Positions 38,935-48,286 of a stretch of DNA of 64,000 nucleotides are shown here, piece by piece (position 1 is the stretch's first letter; each line of letters opens with the position of its first letter). The translations under genes were made by a program, and so were the position numbers. Source of the DNA: CAVXFL01 sp963761015 (GTDB taxonomy: Bacteria > Pseudomonadota > Alphaproteobacteria > Acetobacterales > Acetobacteraceae). Where the stretch lies: NCBI GenBank assembly GCA_963761015.1, contig CAVXFL010000016.1:434001-498000 (forward strand), written 5' to 3'. The notes under the pieces were generated by a model. The model worked only from the letters and a program-made list of their open reading frames with translations, ran no database searches and was not told where the DNA came from.

Positions 38935-39504
38935 TCAGACCTGCCGAATGTCCCGCTCTTTTTCCACCAGGTTTTCGTCGACGCGTTTGATGTACTGGTC
39001 GGTGAGCTTCTGCACCTCGTCCGACCAGCGCGTCACGTCGTCTTCGCTCAGATCGTGCTTCTTCTGGTGCGCCTTGACCTGGTCCATGCCGTCGCGCCGG
39101 ACCTGGCGCACCGCGACGCGCGTGCCCTCGGCGTATTTGGCGGCCGCCTTCGCGAGTTCGTTGCGCCGCTCGGCGGTGAGCTGCGGGATGGGAACCCGCA
39201 CCAGTTGCCCGTCCGAGGACGGGTTCAGGCCGAGGCCGGCGTCGCGGATCGCCTTTTCCACCGCGGAAATCAGGCCGCGGTCCCACACCTGCACAGTGAT
39301 CATGCGCGGCTCCGGCACGTTCACCGTGCCGACCTGGGCGAGCGGCACCTCGGTGCCGTACGCCGTCACGCGTACCGGCTCCAGCAGCGCCGGGTTGGCC
39401 CGGCCGGTGCGCAAGCCGGCGAATTCGCGCCGCAGCGTCTCCAGCGCGCCGTCCATCCGGCGCGCCAAATCCTGTTTCAGCTCGTTCAGAGTGGCCGTGG
39501 CCAT
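38935..39504 (-). CDS. frr: Ribosome recycling factor
   Basis: Releases ribosomes from mRNA after termination together with EF-G. It is 189 residues with conserved ALETLRREFAGLRTGRANPA at the start, PEPRMITVQVWDRGLISAVE, NPSSDGQLVRVPIPQLTAER and a C-terminal helix KKHDLSEDDVTRWSDEVQKL. Normal length and position after pyrH. Confidence 0.97.
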   Translation of the reverse strand: MATATLNELKQDLARRMDGALETLRREFAGLRTGRANPALLEPVRVTAYGTEVPLAQVGTVNVPEPRMITVQVWDRGLISAVEKAIRDAGLGLNPSSDGQLVRVPIPQLTAERRNELAKAAAKYAEGTRVAVRQVRRDGMDQVKAHQKKHDLSEDDVTRWSDEVQKLTDQYIKRVDENLVEKERDIRQV

Positions 39505-39541
39505 GCTACTCCCCGCCTGGGCGATGCTGCGTCCTGGCTTC

Positions 39542-40267
39542 CTATATGGAATCCGAAATGCGCGTGAACCGCCCTTCGCCGCGCATCACCCGGCCGAACG
39601 CGCCGGGCGCGTGAATATTGAATACCACGATCGGCAGCCCGTTTTCACGCGCCAGGCTGATCGCCGCCGCGTCCATCACCGCCAGGTCGCGCGACAGCAC
39701 GTCCATGTAGGTGAGTTGCTCGTAGCGCTCGGCGTCGGCGATCTTGGTCGGGTCGGCCGAGTAGACGCCGTCCACCTGCGTGCCCTTGAGCAGGACGTCG
39801 CACTCCATCTCCGTGGCCCTGAGCGCCGCCGCCGTGTCGGTGGTGAAGAAGGGATTGCCGGTGCCGGCGGCGAAGATGACTACCCTGCCCTTCTCCATGT
39901 GCCGCTCGGCGCGGCGGCGGATATAGGGCTCGCAGACGCTGGCCATCGGGATGGCCGACTGCACGCGGGTCGGAACGTCGAGCTTCTCCAGCGCGCTCTG
40001 CATGGCGAGCGCGTTCATCACCGTCGCCAGCATGCCGATATAGTCCGCCTGCGCCCGGTCCATGCCGCCGGCGGCGGCCGAGACGCCGCGGAAAATATTG
40101 CCGCCGCCGATGACCAGGCAGACCTGCACGCCGAGCCGGACCACGTCGCGCACGTCGGCCGCGATGCGCAGCAGGATCTCGCTGTCGAGGCCGTAATCGC
40201 GCCGCCCCATCAGCGCCTCACCGGACACCTTCAACAGGACGCGCTGGTAGATCGGCGTGTCGGGCAT
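39542..40267 (-). CDS. pyrH: UMP kinase
   Basis: Phosphorylates UMP to UDP; hexameric amino acid kinase family. The start ATG 40267 has GAGG 6 nt upstream; an in-frame TTG at 40300 is less likely. It is 241 residues with YQRVLLKVSGEALMG, VCLVIGGGNIFRGVSAAAGG, RAQADYIGMLATVMNALAMQ, VIFAAGTGNPFFTTDTAAAL and LLKGTQVDGVYSADP. The bacterial type without uridylate-independent extras; the gene lies in its usual place between tsf and frr. Confidence 0.97.
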   Translation of the reverse strand: MPDTPIYQRVLLKVSGEALMGRRDYGLDSEILLRIAADVRDVVRLGVQVCLVIGGGNIFRGVSAAAGGMDRAQADYIGMLATVMNALAMQSALEKLDVPTRVQSAIPMASVCEPYIRRRAERHMEKGRVVIFAAGTGNPFFTTDTAAALRATEMECDVLLKGTQVDGVYSADPTKIADAERYEQLTYMDVLSRDLAVMDAAAISLARENGLPIVVFNIHAPGAFGRVMRGEGRFTRISDSI

Positions 40268-40351
40268 GCCATCCTCGGGGATGGCGGACCCTATGGGCAA
40301 CGCGGCGAAAATGCCAGGGGCGCGGCTCTCCGAACGCCCGCTCCGATTGCC

Positions 40352-41269
40352 TCAGGTTTTCGGCGAGGACGCCTCGGGTCCCGCGTCGGCGGCCGATTCG
40401 GCGGCGCCGCGATCGATGCCCTCGCCCAACTGGAAGCGCGCGAACCCGAGCAGGTTCGCGCCCGCCTTCTTCAGCACCGCCCGCACGCGGTTTTCGTTGT
40501 CGTGCACCCAGACCTGCTCCAGCAGCACCACTTCCTCGTAGTATTTCCGGATGCGGCCCTCGACCATCTTCTCGATCACCGCGTCCGGCTTGCCGGATTG
40601 GCGTGCCTGCTCGGTCAGCACCGCGCGCTCGCGCTCCAGCGCGGCCGGGTCGACCCCGTCGACGTCCACCCATTCCGGACGCGCGGCGGCCACGTGCATG
40701 CCGACCTGACGGCCGAGCAGCTCGAGCGTGTCGCTCTCGCTCGCCCCCTCGATCGCCACCAGCACGCCGATCCGGCCGAGTCCCGGCTTCAGTGCCTGAT
40801 GCACATAGCTCGCCACGGCGCCGGAGGGGGCGGTCAGCACCCGGGCGCGGCGGATCGCGATGTTCTCGCCGATCGTGGCGATCAGGTGGGTCAACTGCTC
40901 GCCGACCGTATGGTCCGCGCCCGGATAGTCGGCGGCCTTGATCGCCTCGAGGTCTTCGCCGACCAGCAGCGCGGTTTTGGCGACCTGCTCGACGAAGGCC
41001 TGGAAGGTATCGTTGCGGGCCACGAAGTCGGTTTCGGCGTTGACCTCCACCATGGCGCCCTTGCCGGGCGCCGAGGTGATGCCGATCAAGCCCTCGGCGG
41101 CGACCCGGCCGGACTTCTTGGCCGCAGCGGCCAGCCCCTTCTTGCGCAGCCAGTCCACGGCGGCTTCCGTGTCGCCGCCGGTTTCCAGCAGCGCGCGCTT
41201 GCAGTCCATCATGCCCGCGCCGGTCCGCTCGCGCAGAGCGCGCACCAGCGCCGCGGGGATATCGGCCAT
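40352..41269 (-). CDS. tsf: Translation elongation factor Ts
   Basis: Nucleotide exchange factor for EF-Tu. It is 305 residues from ATG 41269. The UBA-like N-terminus has RERTGAGMMDCKRALLETGG, followed by AVDWLRKKGLAAAAKKSGRV and AEGLIGI, then NAETDFVARNDTFQAFVEQV. It starts 20 nt after rpsB, with a clear pairing as in nearly all bacteria. Confidence 0.97.
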   Translation of the reverse strand: MADIPAALVRALRERTGAGMMDCKRALLETGGDTEAAVDWLRKKGLAAAAKKSGRVAAEGLIGITSAPGKGAMVEVNAETDFVARNDTFQAFVEQVAKTALLVGEDLEAIKAADYPGADHTVGEQLTHLIATIGENIAIRRARVLTAPSGAVASYVHQALKPGLGRIGVLVAIEGASESDTLELLGRQVGMHVAAARPEWVDVDGVDPAALERERAVLTEQARQSGKPDAVIEKMVEGRIRKYYEEVVLLEQVWVHDNENRVRAVLKKAGANLLGFARFQLGEGIDRGAAESAADAGPEASSPKT

Positions 41270-41289
41270 CGGTGTTCTCCTCGAAAGGT

Positions 41290-42075
41290 TCAGGCCGCGG
41301 GCTGCTCGGCGGCGGGCGCTTCCGCCGGCGCCAACGCCTCGGTCGGCAACTCCTCGGCGGCGCCGATGTCCCGCCCGCTCGCCGCCATTTCGGCGCTGAT
41401 CCCGTCCAGCACGGCGCCCGCCACCATGTCGCAGTAAAGCGTGATCGCCCGAATGGCATCGTCGTTGCCGGGAATCGGGTAGGTCACGCCGGTGGGATCG
41501 GAGTTGCTGTCCAGGACGGCGGCGACCGGAATGCCGAGCTTCCGCGCCTCCTCGACCGCGAGCTTCTCCTTGTTCGTGTCGATAATGAACAGGATATCCG
41601 GCAGCCCGCCCATGTCCTTGATGCCGCCCAGCGCGCGCTCCAGCTTCTGGCGGTCGCGGGTGATGTCCAGGATCTCCTTCTTGGTCAGGCCCTGGATGTC
41701 GCCGGCCAGCATGTCGTCGATCTGGCGCAGCCGCTTGATGCTGCCGGTGATGGTCTTCCAGTTGGTCAGCATGCCGCCGAGCCAGCGGTGATTGACGTAA
41801 TACTGGCCGCAGCGCTTTGCCGACTCGGCCACGTATTCGGCGGCGGCGCGCTTGGTGCCGACGAACAGCACGCGCCCGCCGCCGGCCACCACGTCGCGAA
41901 TGGCGCGCAGCGCGCGGTCGAACTGCGGCACGGTCTGTTGCAGGTCGATGATGTGCACCTGGTTGCGCACGCCGAAGAGGTACGGCGCCATGCGCGGATT
42001 CCAGCGCCGCGTGTGGTGGCCGAAATGCACGCCGGCTTCCAGAAGCTGGCGCAGGGTGAATTGCGGAATCGCCAT
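41290..42075 (-). CDS. rpsB: 30S ribosomal protein S2
   Basis: Small-subunit ribosomal protein of 261 residues from ATG 42075, with AGGAAAGGA upstream. Conserved parts: FTLRQLLEAGVHFGHHTRRW, NPRMAPYLFGVRNQVHIIDL, VLFVGTKRAAAEYVAESAKR, HRWLGGMLTNWKTI and PVAAVLDSNSDPTGVTYPIP. The C-terminus carries an Ala/Glu/Pro-rich tail of about 35 residues after the conserved end, as seen in some alphaproteobacteria. First gene of the long operon running to lpxA. Confidence 0.97.
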   Translation of the reverse strand: MAIPQFTLRQLLEAGVHFGHHTRRWNPRMAPYLFGVRNQVHIIDLQQTVPQFDRALRAIRDVVAGGGRVLFVGTKRAAAEYVAESAKRCGQYYVNHRWLGGMLTNWKTITGSIKRLRQIDDMLAGDIQGLTKKEILDITRDRQKLERALGGIKDMGGLPDILFIIDTNKEKLAVEEARKLGIPVAAVLDSNSDPTGVTYPIPGNDDAIRAITLYCDMVAGAVLDGISAEMAASGRDIGAAEELPTEALAPAEAPAAEQPAA

Positions 42076-42204
42076 CGAACGGACTCGTCCTTTCCTGATG
42101 TCCGGTTGCGCCTCCGCGGGCCCGATATGGTTGGCACCGGACCCGGATGTGCTCCGGGAAAGGCGGCCCGCGTGTGAATTTGCCGGCCCGATGCCGGCGC
42201 GCCG

Positions 42205-42233
42205 GATATGATCGAGAACGCGCCCCAAAGCAA
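42205..42233 (-). promoter_or_regulatory. Candidate promoter of the rpsB operon
   Basis: On the minus strand TTGCTT (42233-42228) and CATATC (42210-42205) are 17 nt apart, leaving a leader of about 130 nt before rpsB. The leader could carry S2 autoregulation; I see no recognised element in it. Box match only. Confidence 0.35.
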
Positions 42234-42249
42234 GGCGCGGCCGGGGCGC

Positions 42250-42762
42250 TCAGCCCTTCCACAGCCGCAACAGCGGGCCGCCGCGGCCGTGGACCGGGTC
42301 CTGCTCCGGCAGGCCGACCCGGCGGGTGTTGCGGAGCATTTCCTCGTGTTCGGCCGCCGCGCCGCGGCGCAGGTCGTAATCGGCGCCGCCGGGATACGCG
42401 CCGACCACGAACAGGTCGCCGGAGGCGCTCTCGCGGCAATGCGCCACGCCGGCCGGGATCACCACGACATCACCCGCCCCGACCGATACCGTGCGCCCTT
42501 CCGGGCCGCCGAACCGCACCGCCGCCGTGCCCGCGGCGATGCCGAGAACCTCGTGCGCGGTGCTGTGGAAATGATGGAACGGATGGATGCCGTTCCGCCA
42601 CCCGCCACTCCAGCCGTGCGCGGCGAAGCGGCGTTCCATTTCCGCCGCGTCGGCGGGTAAGGCGCCGCGATAGACCAGCAGCGGATGGGCCGAATTCGGA
42701 ATCCGGCCGTCGTCGTCGAAGGTGAAGCTTTCGGGTTCGGACATGGCTGGCTCGCTGGTCAT
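42250..42762 (-). CDS. Cupin domain-containing protein (cytoplasmic)
   Basis: Single cupin of 170 residues. The start ATG 42762 has GAGGGG close upstream; ATG 42744 is possible. Motif 1 lies in HFHSTAHEVLGIAAGTAAVR (HxH...E...G) and motif 2 in VVVIPAGVAHCRESASGDLF (PxGxxH). The pattern resembles the YjlB-type cupins of unknown function. It is divergent from the tyrosine-rich protein gene and upstream of rpsB on the same strand. Confidence 0.85.
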   Translation of the reverse strand: MTSEPAMSEPESFTFDDDGRIPNSAHPLLVYRGALPADAAEMERRFAAHGWSGGWRNGIHPFHHFHSTAHEVLGIAAGTAAVRFGGPEGRTVSVGAGDVVVIPAGVAHCRESASGDLFVVGAYPGGADYDLRRGAAAEHEEMLRNTRRVGLPEQDPVHGRGGPLLRLWKG

Positions 42763-42939
42763 GCGCCCCTCAACGTCTGGATCGGCCGGCGGTCGCGATC
42801 ACCGGAAAACTTGCGAAAAACCTCCGGCAAGTGCCGGAATTACTGGCAAACGCTGCGCTGCCCCGGCTACTATTCCCCCAACGTCTTGGGCCGCCGAGTC
42901 GCCTCGGTGGCCGCCGAATGGCAGCGATGGGGGCGGACC

Positions 42940-43519
42940 ATGAGCTTGCGCGGCTTCTTTCTTTGGTTCTGGAGCATCGTGATCGGCACCGGCGTGGCCG
43001 GCGGGGCGACGTTGGCGGTCTTGAAGGCGCCTGCAAAGCCGCCTGCCCCGCTGCCGGTCCAGCAAGTCGCGTTCGCCACACCGCTGACCCTCGCCGATCC
43101 GCTGCCGGTCCCGCCGATCCCCGCGATCACGCCCGTCCCGGCACTCCGCGCCGAAACGACAGCCACGCCGGAATCGCGCCCCACCGTGATCCGGGCCGGC
43201 CGCTCGCCGAGGCGGGCGCGGCACAGGGTGGAGCGCGTGGCCCAGCGGATCACCGTGGTTCCGCCGATGCCGCCGGCGCACGCGCGGACGCACGCACGAA
43301 GCGAACGGCACAGCCACGCGACGAAAGTCGCTACCTCCCATCGCTCGATCCCCGACGCAAACGCGCACGAGAACGGTGCCGGCCGAGGTGGCTCCGGAGC
43401 CCGTTCGGCGGGCTTACGCCTACGGACGCCGTTACCGTCGCTACAGCTACTACACGTATTCCTTTCCGTACGCGTATCCCCGCTATCCGTACCGGTTTTC
43501 CTACTATTACCGGTATTGA
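42940..43519 (+). pseudogene. Membrane-anchored tyrosine-rich protein, apparent +1 frameshift
   Basis: From ATG 42940 the frame encodes one hydrophobic segment (SLRGFFLWFWSIVIGTGVAG), then a Pro-, Ala- and His-rich domain (KAPAKPPAPLPVQQVAF, AHARTHARSERHSHATK). The frame in phase downstream runs on past 43519, but one base out of phase the sequence gives VAPEPVRRAYAYGRRYRRYS and then YYTYSFPYAYPRYPYRFSYY before TGA at 43517. Such Tyr/Arg/Pro-rich ends are typical of small alphaproteobacterial envelope proteins, so I take this as the true C-terminus and place an extra base between about 43280 and 43390. The total length fits exactly one insertion. The function is unknown. Confidence 0.55.
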
Positions 43520-43546
43520 CGGAGCGTTCCTTCGCCGGGCCGCGAC

Positions 43547-44066
43547 TCACACTTTCCTCCAGCCCGGCGTGCCCGGTTCGAGCCATTTGCGGCGCACCGG
43601 GCCGATGCCGCAAATGGCGATCACCGCCGGTTCCTTGCCGTCCGCCTTGACGCCGTCGTAGTGCGGCGTGTGCGCGACGCGGCGGACGAAGCTGCCGGCC
43701 GGCGCGGCAACGGTGTTCTCCGGCTCGAAATCCGCGCCGCTGTTCACCCACCATGTTCCGGAGACCACGACGCATAGCCGGTCCGTCACGTAGGAGTGCG
43801 GCGCGCTCATGTAGCCGGGGTGCCATTTGACCAGCATGTAGTAGAGCCCAAGCTTGTCGGTGGCGCCGAACAGCGGCGCGGTTTCCACGCTGTTTCGCGG
43901 GAAATCGGAACGCGAGTGCCATGTGATCTGGTCGGGGCGGCGCACGATCGTCCAATCCGGGTTGAGTTTGTCGGCTTGGGCCGCCTCGCTCAGCAACGCC
44001 AGCGGCAGGGCAGCCAGCAGCGGCGCGATCAGCAGAATCCCGCCGTCCCGACAGCAACTCGTCCAT
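43547..44066 (-). CDS. Exported cupin-domain protein, apparent frameshift in the signal peptide
   Basis: The mature part starts near AQADKLNPDWTIVRRPDQIT and has a cupin fold: GLYYMLVKWHPGYMSAPHSY with metal-site His, VTDRLCVVVSGTWWVNSG, and TVAAPAGSFVRRVAHTPHYD. In the mature frame there is no start codon upstream of the hydrophobic ILLIAPLLAALPLALLSEAA. ATG 44066 (MDELLSGRR) joins it if one G of a GGG run at 44039-44041 is removed, giving a complete Sec signal and about 172 residues. It is convergent with the tyrosine-rich gene. The family resembles DUF4437 or ChrR-like exported cupins; the substrate is unknown. Confidence 0.75.
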
Positions 44067-44132
44067 GGCGCGCACCCTTCCCGCCGTTGCCGACCGCAGC
44101 GCCGCCAAGCCTGCTGGTAAGGGGCGCGGCGC

Positions 44133-47100
44133 CTAGGCTTCTTCTACCCGCTCGACGCCGGGGACCGCCTGCAACACTTGCGTGAGCCGTGGCGTGACAT
44201 TGAAGTGCCCGGGCAAGGCGATCTCGGCCTCCTGAATGCCGTCCAGGCGCGGAATCAATACCACCCGCCCCTTGCCGCCCGCTTCCGTGCCAAGGATGGC
44301 GCGGATGTGCGGCACCGCCTCGGTGCGCTCCAGCCAGACGCGGACTTCGCCCGGCATGTCGGCGGCCACCTGCTCCAAGGGCGCGATCTCCTGCGCCGTG
44401 ATGCGCAGGGTCTCGCCTTCCAGCCGCGCCTCGGCCGTGACCAGCAGCGCCGCGCCCTCCTGCAGCAGATCGCGCGCGCGCGCGAGGACCTCGCTGAACA
44501 AGGTGACTTCGTAGGAGCCGCCGGAATCGGAAAGCCGCAGCCACGCCATTGGGCTGCCGGTACGGGCAAGCCGCTGCTTGCAGCCGATCACCGACCCGGC
44601 GAGCCGCAGCCGCACGGCGCCCTGGGCCGCGCGCGCGGCGAGCCGATTGCTCGGCACCACGCCCAGCCGGCGCAGCAGCTTGCCGTAGGCATCAAGCGGA
44701 TGCGCGGTGAGATGGAAGCCGATCGCCTCCGCCTCGTAGCCGAGCTTTTCCATCGGCGGCCAGTCGGCCAGATCCGGGATGCGCAAGGCCGCCGCGCCGC
44801 TCGCCTGCCCGAACAGGCCGATCTGTCCGCTCGTGCGCTCGTCCAGCACCGATTGCGCCGCCCGCAGCACCAGTTCGGCGCCCGCATGAAGCCGCGCCCG
44901 ATTGGGCAACAGCGTCTCGAACGCCCCGGCACGGGCCAGATTTTCGAGTTGCATCCGGTTGAGCTGGCGCGGATCGACGCGGGAGACGAAATCGGTCAGG
45001 TCGCGGAACGGCCGATCGCGACGTGCCGCCACCAGCGCCTGCATCGCCGCGAACCCCACCTTTTTGACGGCCGCCAGCGCGTAGCGGATGGCGAGCTTGC
45101 CGTCCGGCTGGCGCTCCACGGTGAAATCGGCTTCGGAACGGTTGATGTCCGGCGGCAAGACCGCGATGCCGAGCTGCCCGGCTTCCTGCCGCAGCGCCGC
45201 CAGCCGGTCGGTGTTGTTGATCGCGAGGCTCATGCAGGCGGCGAGGAACACAACCGGGTGATTGGCGCGCATCCACGCGGTCTGGTAGGCGACCAGCGCG
45301 TAGGCGGCGGCGTGCGATTTGTTGAAGCCGTAATCGGCGAATTTCGCCATCAGATCGAAGATTTCGCCGGCCTTCGCCTCCGGGATGCCGCGCGCCATCG
45401 CGCCTTCGGTGAAGATGCGCCGCTGCGCCTCCATCTCGCTGCGGATCTTCTTGCCCATCGCGCGGCGCAGCAGATCCGCCGCGCCCAGCGTGTAGCCGGC
45501 CATCTTCTGCGCGATCTGCATCACCTGCTCCTGGTAGACCATGACCCCGTAGGTCTCTTCCAGGATGTCGCGGATCTCGGGATGCGGCGGCTCCCAGGGC
45601 TCGCCGTGCTTACGCTGGCAATAGGCGGGGATGTTGGCCATCGGCCCCGGGCGATACAGCGCGACGGCGGCGATCATGTCCTCGAAGCGGTCGGGACGCA
45701 TCTGGCGCAGCATGTCGCACGCGCCCTGCCCTTCGAGCTGGAACACGCCACCTGCATCGCCCCGGCTCAGCATCTCGTAGGTGGCCGCATCGTCGAGCGG
45801 CAGCCGGTCGAGATCGACGTCTTCTCCGAGCTTGCGCAGGAACTCGACCGCGCGTTGCAGGATGGTGAGCGTGGTAAGCCCGAGAAAATCGAATTTTATC
45901 AAACCGGCCTGCTCGATGTATTTCATCGAGTATTGCGTCACGAGAAATTCCGAGCGCGGATCGCGATAGAGCGGCACCAGCTCGATCAGCGGGCGGTCGC
46001 CGATCACCACGCCGGCGGCGTGCGTGCTGGCGTGGCGGTAAAGGCCTTCAAGTTGCAGCGCGATCTCGAGCAGCCGGTTCACCGATTCGTCTTCCGCGCG
46101 CATCTGCTGCAAGCGCGGCTCGCCGTCGATCGCCTGCTGCAAGGTCACCGGCTTGGCGGGATTGTTCGGAATCAGCTCGGCGATCTTGTTCACCTGCCCA
46201 TAGGGCAATCCGAGCACGCGGCCGACATCGCGCACCGCCGCGCGCGCCTGTAATTTTCCGAAGGTGATGATCTGCGCCACGCGATCGGCGCCGTATTCGC
46301 GGCGCACGTAGTCGATCACCTCGTCGCGCCGGTCCTGGCAGAAATCGATGTCGAAATCCGGCATGGACACGCGCTCGGGGTTCAGGAACCGCTCGAACAG
46401 CAGGTTGAAACGCAGCGGGTCGAGGTCGGTGATGGTCAGCGCCCACGCGACGACCGAGCCCGCGCCGGAGCCGCGCCCGGGCCCCACGGGAATGCCGTGC
46501 GAGCGCGCCCACTGCACGAAGTCGGCGACGATGAGGAAATAGCCGGCGAAGCCCATCGTGGCGATGACCGAAAGCTCGTACTTCAGCCGCTCGCGATAAC
46601 GCTCCTGCGTCGCCGGATCGGCACCGATCGCATTCATGCGTGCCGCGAGCCCGGCCAGCGCCATGCCGCGCAAGGTGTCTTCCTCGCTCGCGCCGGCCGG
46701 AATTTTCGGGAATACCGGCAGCAGCGGCTTGCGCGTTTCCGCCATCACGGCGCAGCGGCGCGCGATCGCCAGCGTGTTGTCGCAAGCCTCCGGCAGATCG
46801 GCGAACATCGCGCGCATCGCGGCGGCCGGCTTGAACCAATGCTCGGATGTGACGCGCCTGCGCGCAACGTCCGACAGCATCTTGCCTTCCGAGATGCAGA
46901 GCAGCGCGTCGTGCGCCATGTGCATCCCGGGCGACGCGAAGAAGCAGTCGTTGGTGGCCACCAGCGGCAGACCCGCCTCGTCGGCCAGCGCGATCAGCCC
47001 CGGCTCGATCGCGCGCTCGGCGGCCCCTCCGTGGCGATGCAGTTCGACGACGGCGCGATCGGCAAACGCCTCGGCCAGTTGCGCCAGCAGCCGCGCCGCC

Positions 47101-47552
47101 TCGCCGCGGTGGCCTTCGGCGAGAAGCCGCGCCAACGGCCCGGTAGCGCCGCCGGTCAACAGCAGCAGGCCGGACGCATGCGCGCGCAGTTGGTCGAGCG
47201 AGACCTGCGACTTCAGGCCGGGTTCGGTATCCAGAAAGCCGAGCGAGGACAGCGTTTGCAACTTCGCCAGCCCCGCCTCGTCCTGCGCCAGGGCCACCAC
47301 CGAATCGGGCGGCAGCCGCACGCCGTCCGGCCGCGTCAATCCGAGCTGGCAGCCGATGATCGGCTGCACGCCCTTGGCCACGCAGGCCTGGCTGAATTCC
47401 AGCGCGCCGAACAGGTTGCCGGAATCGGTGATCGCCACGGCCGGCATCTCCGCCGCCCGCGCCAGCGCCGGGATTTTCTCCGCCTTGATCGCGCCCTCGC
47501 TCAGCGAATAGGCGGAATGGACGCGGAGATGAACGAAATCGATGTGCGGCAA
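44133..47552 (-). CDS. dnaE: DNA polymerase III subunit alpha
   Basis: Replicative polymerase catalytic subunit of 1139 residues. The N-terminal PHP domain has FVHLRVHSAYSLSEGAIKAE. The palm has ALTITDLDPLRFNLLFERFL, then RVSMPDFDIDFCQDRRDEVI with two catalytic Asp, and a third Asp region in KFDFLGLTTLTILQ. A helix-hairpin-helix, the beta-binding region and an OB fold (VRLRLAGSVIGCKQRLARTG) follow. Full length and intact. It lies downstream of lolD, 56 nt away, as in many alphaproteobacteria. Confidence 0.97.
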   Translation of the reverse strand: MPHIDFVHLRVHSAYSLSEGAIKAEKIPALARAAEMPAVAITDSGNLFGALEFSQACVAKGVQPIIGCQLGLTRPDGVRLPPDSVVALAQDEAGLAKLQTLSSLGFLDTEPGLKSQVSLDQLRAHASGLLLLTGGATGPLARLLAEGHRGEAARLLAQLAEAFADRAVVELHRHGGAAERAIEPGLIALADEAGLPLVATNDCFFASPGMHMAHDALLCISEGKMLSDVARRRVTSEHWFKPAAAMRAMFADLPEACDNTLAIARRCAVMAETRKPLLPVFPKIPAGASEEDTLRGMALAGLAARMNAIGADPATQERYRERLKYELSVIATMGFAGYFLIVADFVQWARSHGIPVGPGRGSGAGSVVAWALTITDLDPLRFNLLFERFLNPERVSMPDFDIDFCQDRRDEVIDYVRREYGADRVAQIITFGKLQARAAVRDVGRVLGLPYGQVNKIAELIPNNPAKPVTLQQAIDGEPRLQQMRAEDESVNRLLEIALQLEGLYRHASTHAAGVVIGDRPLIELVPLYRDPRSEFLVTQYSMKYIEQAGLIKFDFLGLTTLTILQRAVEFLRKLGEDVDLDRLPLDDAATYEMLSRGDAGGVFQLEGQGACDMLRQMRPDRFEDMIAAVALYRPGPMANIPAYCQRKHGEPWEPPHPEIRDILEETYGVMVYQEQVMQIAQKMAGYTLGAADLLRRAMGKKIRSEMEAQRRIFTEGAMARGIPEAKAGEIFDLMAKFADYGFNKSHAAAYALVAYQTAWMRANHPVVFLAACMSLAINNTDRLAALRQEAGQLGIAVLPPDINRSEADFTVERQPDGKLAIRYALAAVKKVGFAAMQALVAARRDRPFRDLTDFVSRVDPRQLNRMQLENLARAGAFETLLPNRARLHAGAELVLRAAQSVLDERTSGQIGLFGQASGAAALRIPDLADWPPMEKLGYEAEAIGFHLTAHPLDAYGKLLRRLGVVPSNRLAARAAQGAVRLRLAGSVIGCKQRLARTGSPMAWLRLSDSGGSYEVTLFSEVLARARDLLQEGAALLVTAEARLEGETLRITAQEIAPLEQVAADMPGEVRVWLERTEAVPHIRAILGTEAGGKGRVVLIPRLDGIQEAEIALPGHFNVTPRLTQVLQAVPGVERVEEA

Positions 47553-47608
47553 TTCGCTTCTCGTTCCGCTACTAATACCAAATTCCCGTCCCGGCGCGCC
47601 CGAATCGG

Positions 47609-48286
47609 TCAGAACGGCACGATCCTACCCTCGTGCAGGGTGACTCGGCGATCCATTTTCGCGGCGAGGTCGAAATTGTGCGTCGCAATCAGTGCCGCGA
47701 CGCCGTGATTGCGCACCACGTACAGCAACTGGTCGAACACCACGGTCGCGGTGCCCTGATCGAGGTTGCCCGTCGGTTCGTCGGCCAGCAGCACCTTCGG
47801 CGAGTTCGCCAGCGCGCGCGCGATCGCCACCCGCTGCTGCTCGCCGCCCGACAACTTGCCCGGCGGGTGATCCAGCCGCTCGCCCAAGCCCATGGCGGAG
47901 AGCAGATACGTCGCCCGCGCGTTGGCCTCGCGCATCGGCTTGCCGGCGATCATCTGCGGCAGCAGCACGTTCTCCAGCGCCGTGAACTCGCCCAGCAGAT
48001 GATGAAATTGGTAGACGAAGCCGATCGTGTCGCGGCGGATGGCGGTGCGCTCGGCATCCGGCAGACGTCCGGCGTCGCGGCCCTCGATCAGCACCGCGCC
48101 GCCGTCCGGCTGCTCCAGCAGCCCCGCCAGATGCAACAAGGTGGATTTGCCGCTGCCGGAGGGCGCGACCAGCGCCACGATCTCGCCCGCTTGCAGCGTC
48201 AGATCGGCGCCGCGCAGCACGTGCAACTCGTCGGCGTCGGTGCGGTAGGTGCGCACCACGCCGACCAGCGCCAGCGGATCACTCAT
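47609..48286 (-). CDS. lolD: Lipoprotein-releasing ABC transporter ATP-binding protein LolD
   Basis: ATPase of the LolCDE complex that releases lipoproteins from the inner membrane. It is 225 residues with Walker A in LVAPSGSGKSTLLHLAGLLE, the Q-loop near FVYQFHHLLGEFTALENVLL, signature KLSGGEQQRVAIARALANSP and Walker B LLADEPTGNLD. It overlaps the lolC end by 8 nt. Confidence 0.95.
   Translation of the reverse strand: MSDPLALVGVVRTYRTDADELHVLRGADLTLQAGEIVALVAPSGSGKSTLLHLAGLLEQPDGGAVLIEGRDAGRLPDAERTAIRRDTIGFVYQFHHLLGEFTALENVLLPQMIAGKPMREANARATYLLSAMGLGERLDHPPGKLSGGEQQRVAIARALANSPKVLLADEPTGNLDQGTATVVFDQLLYVVRNHGVAALIATHNFDLAAKMDRRVTLHEGRIVPF

Noticed and set aside
37826..41437. Plus-strand open frame of 1203 codons across cdsA to tsf
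   Set aside because: It runs antisense through five essential genes with clear motifs; its composition is that of a frame shadow.
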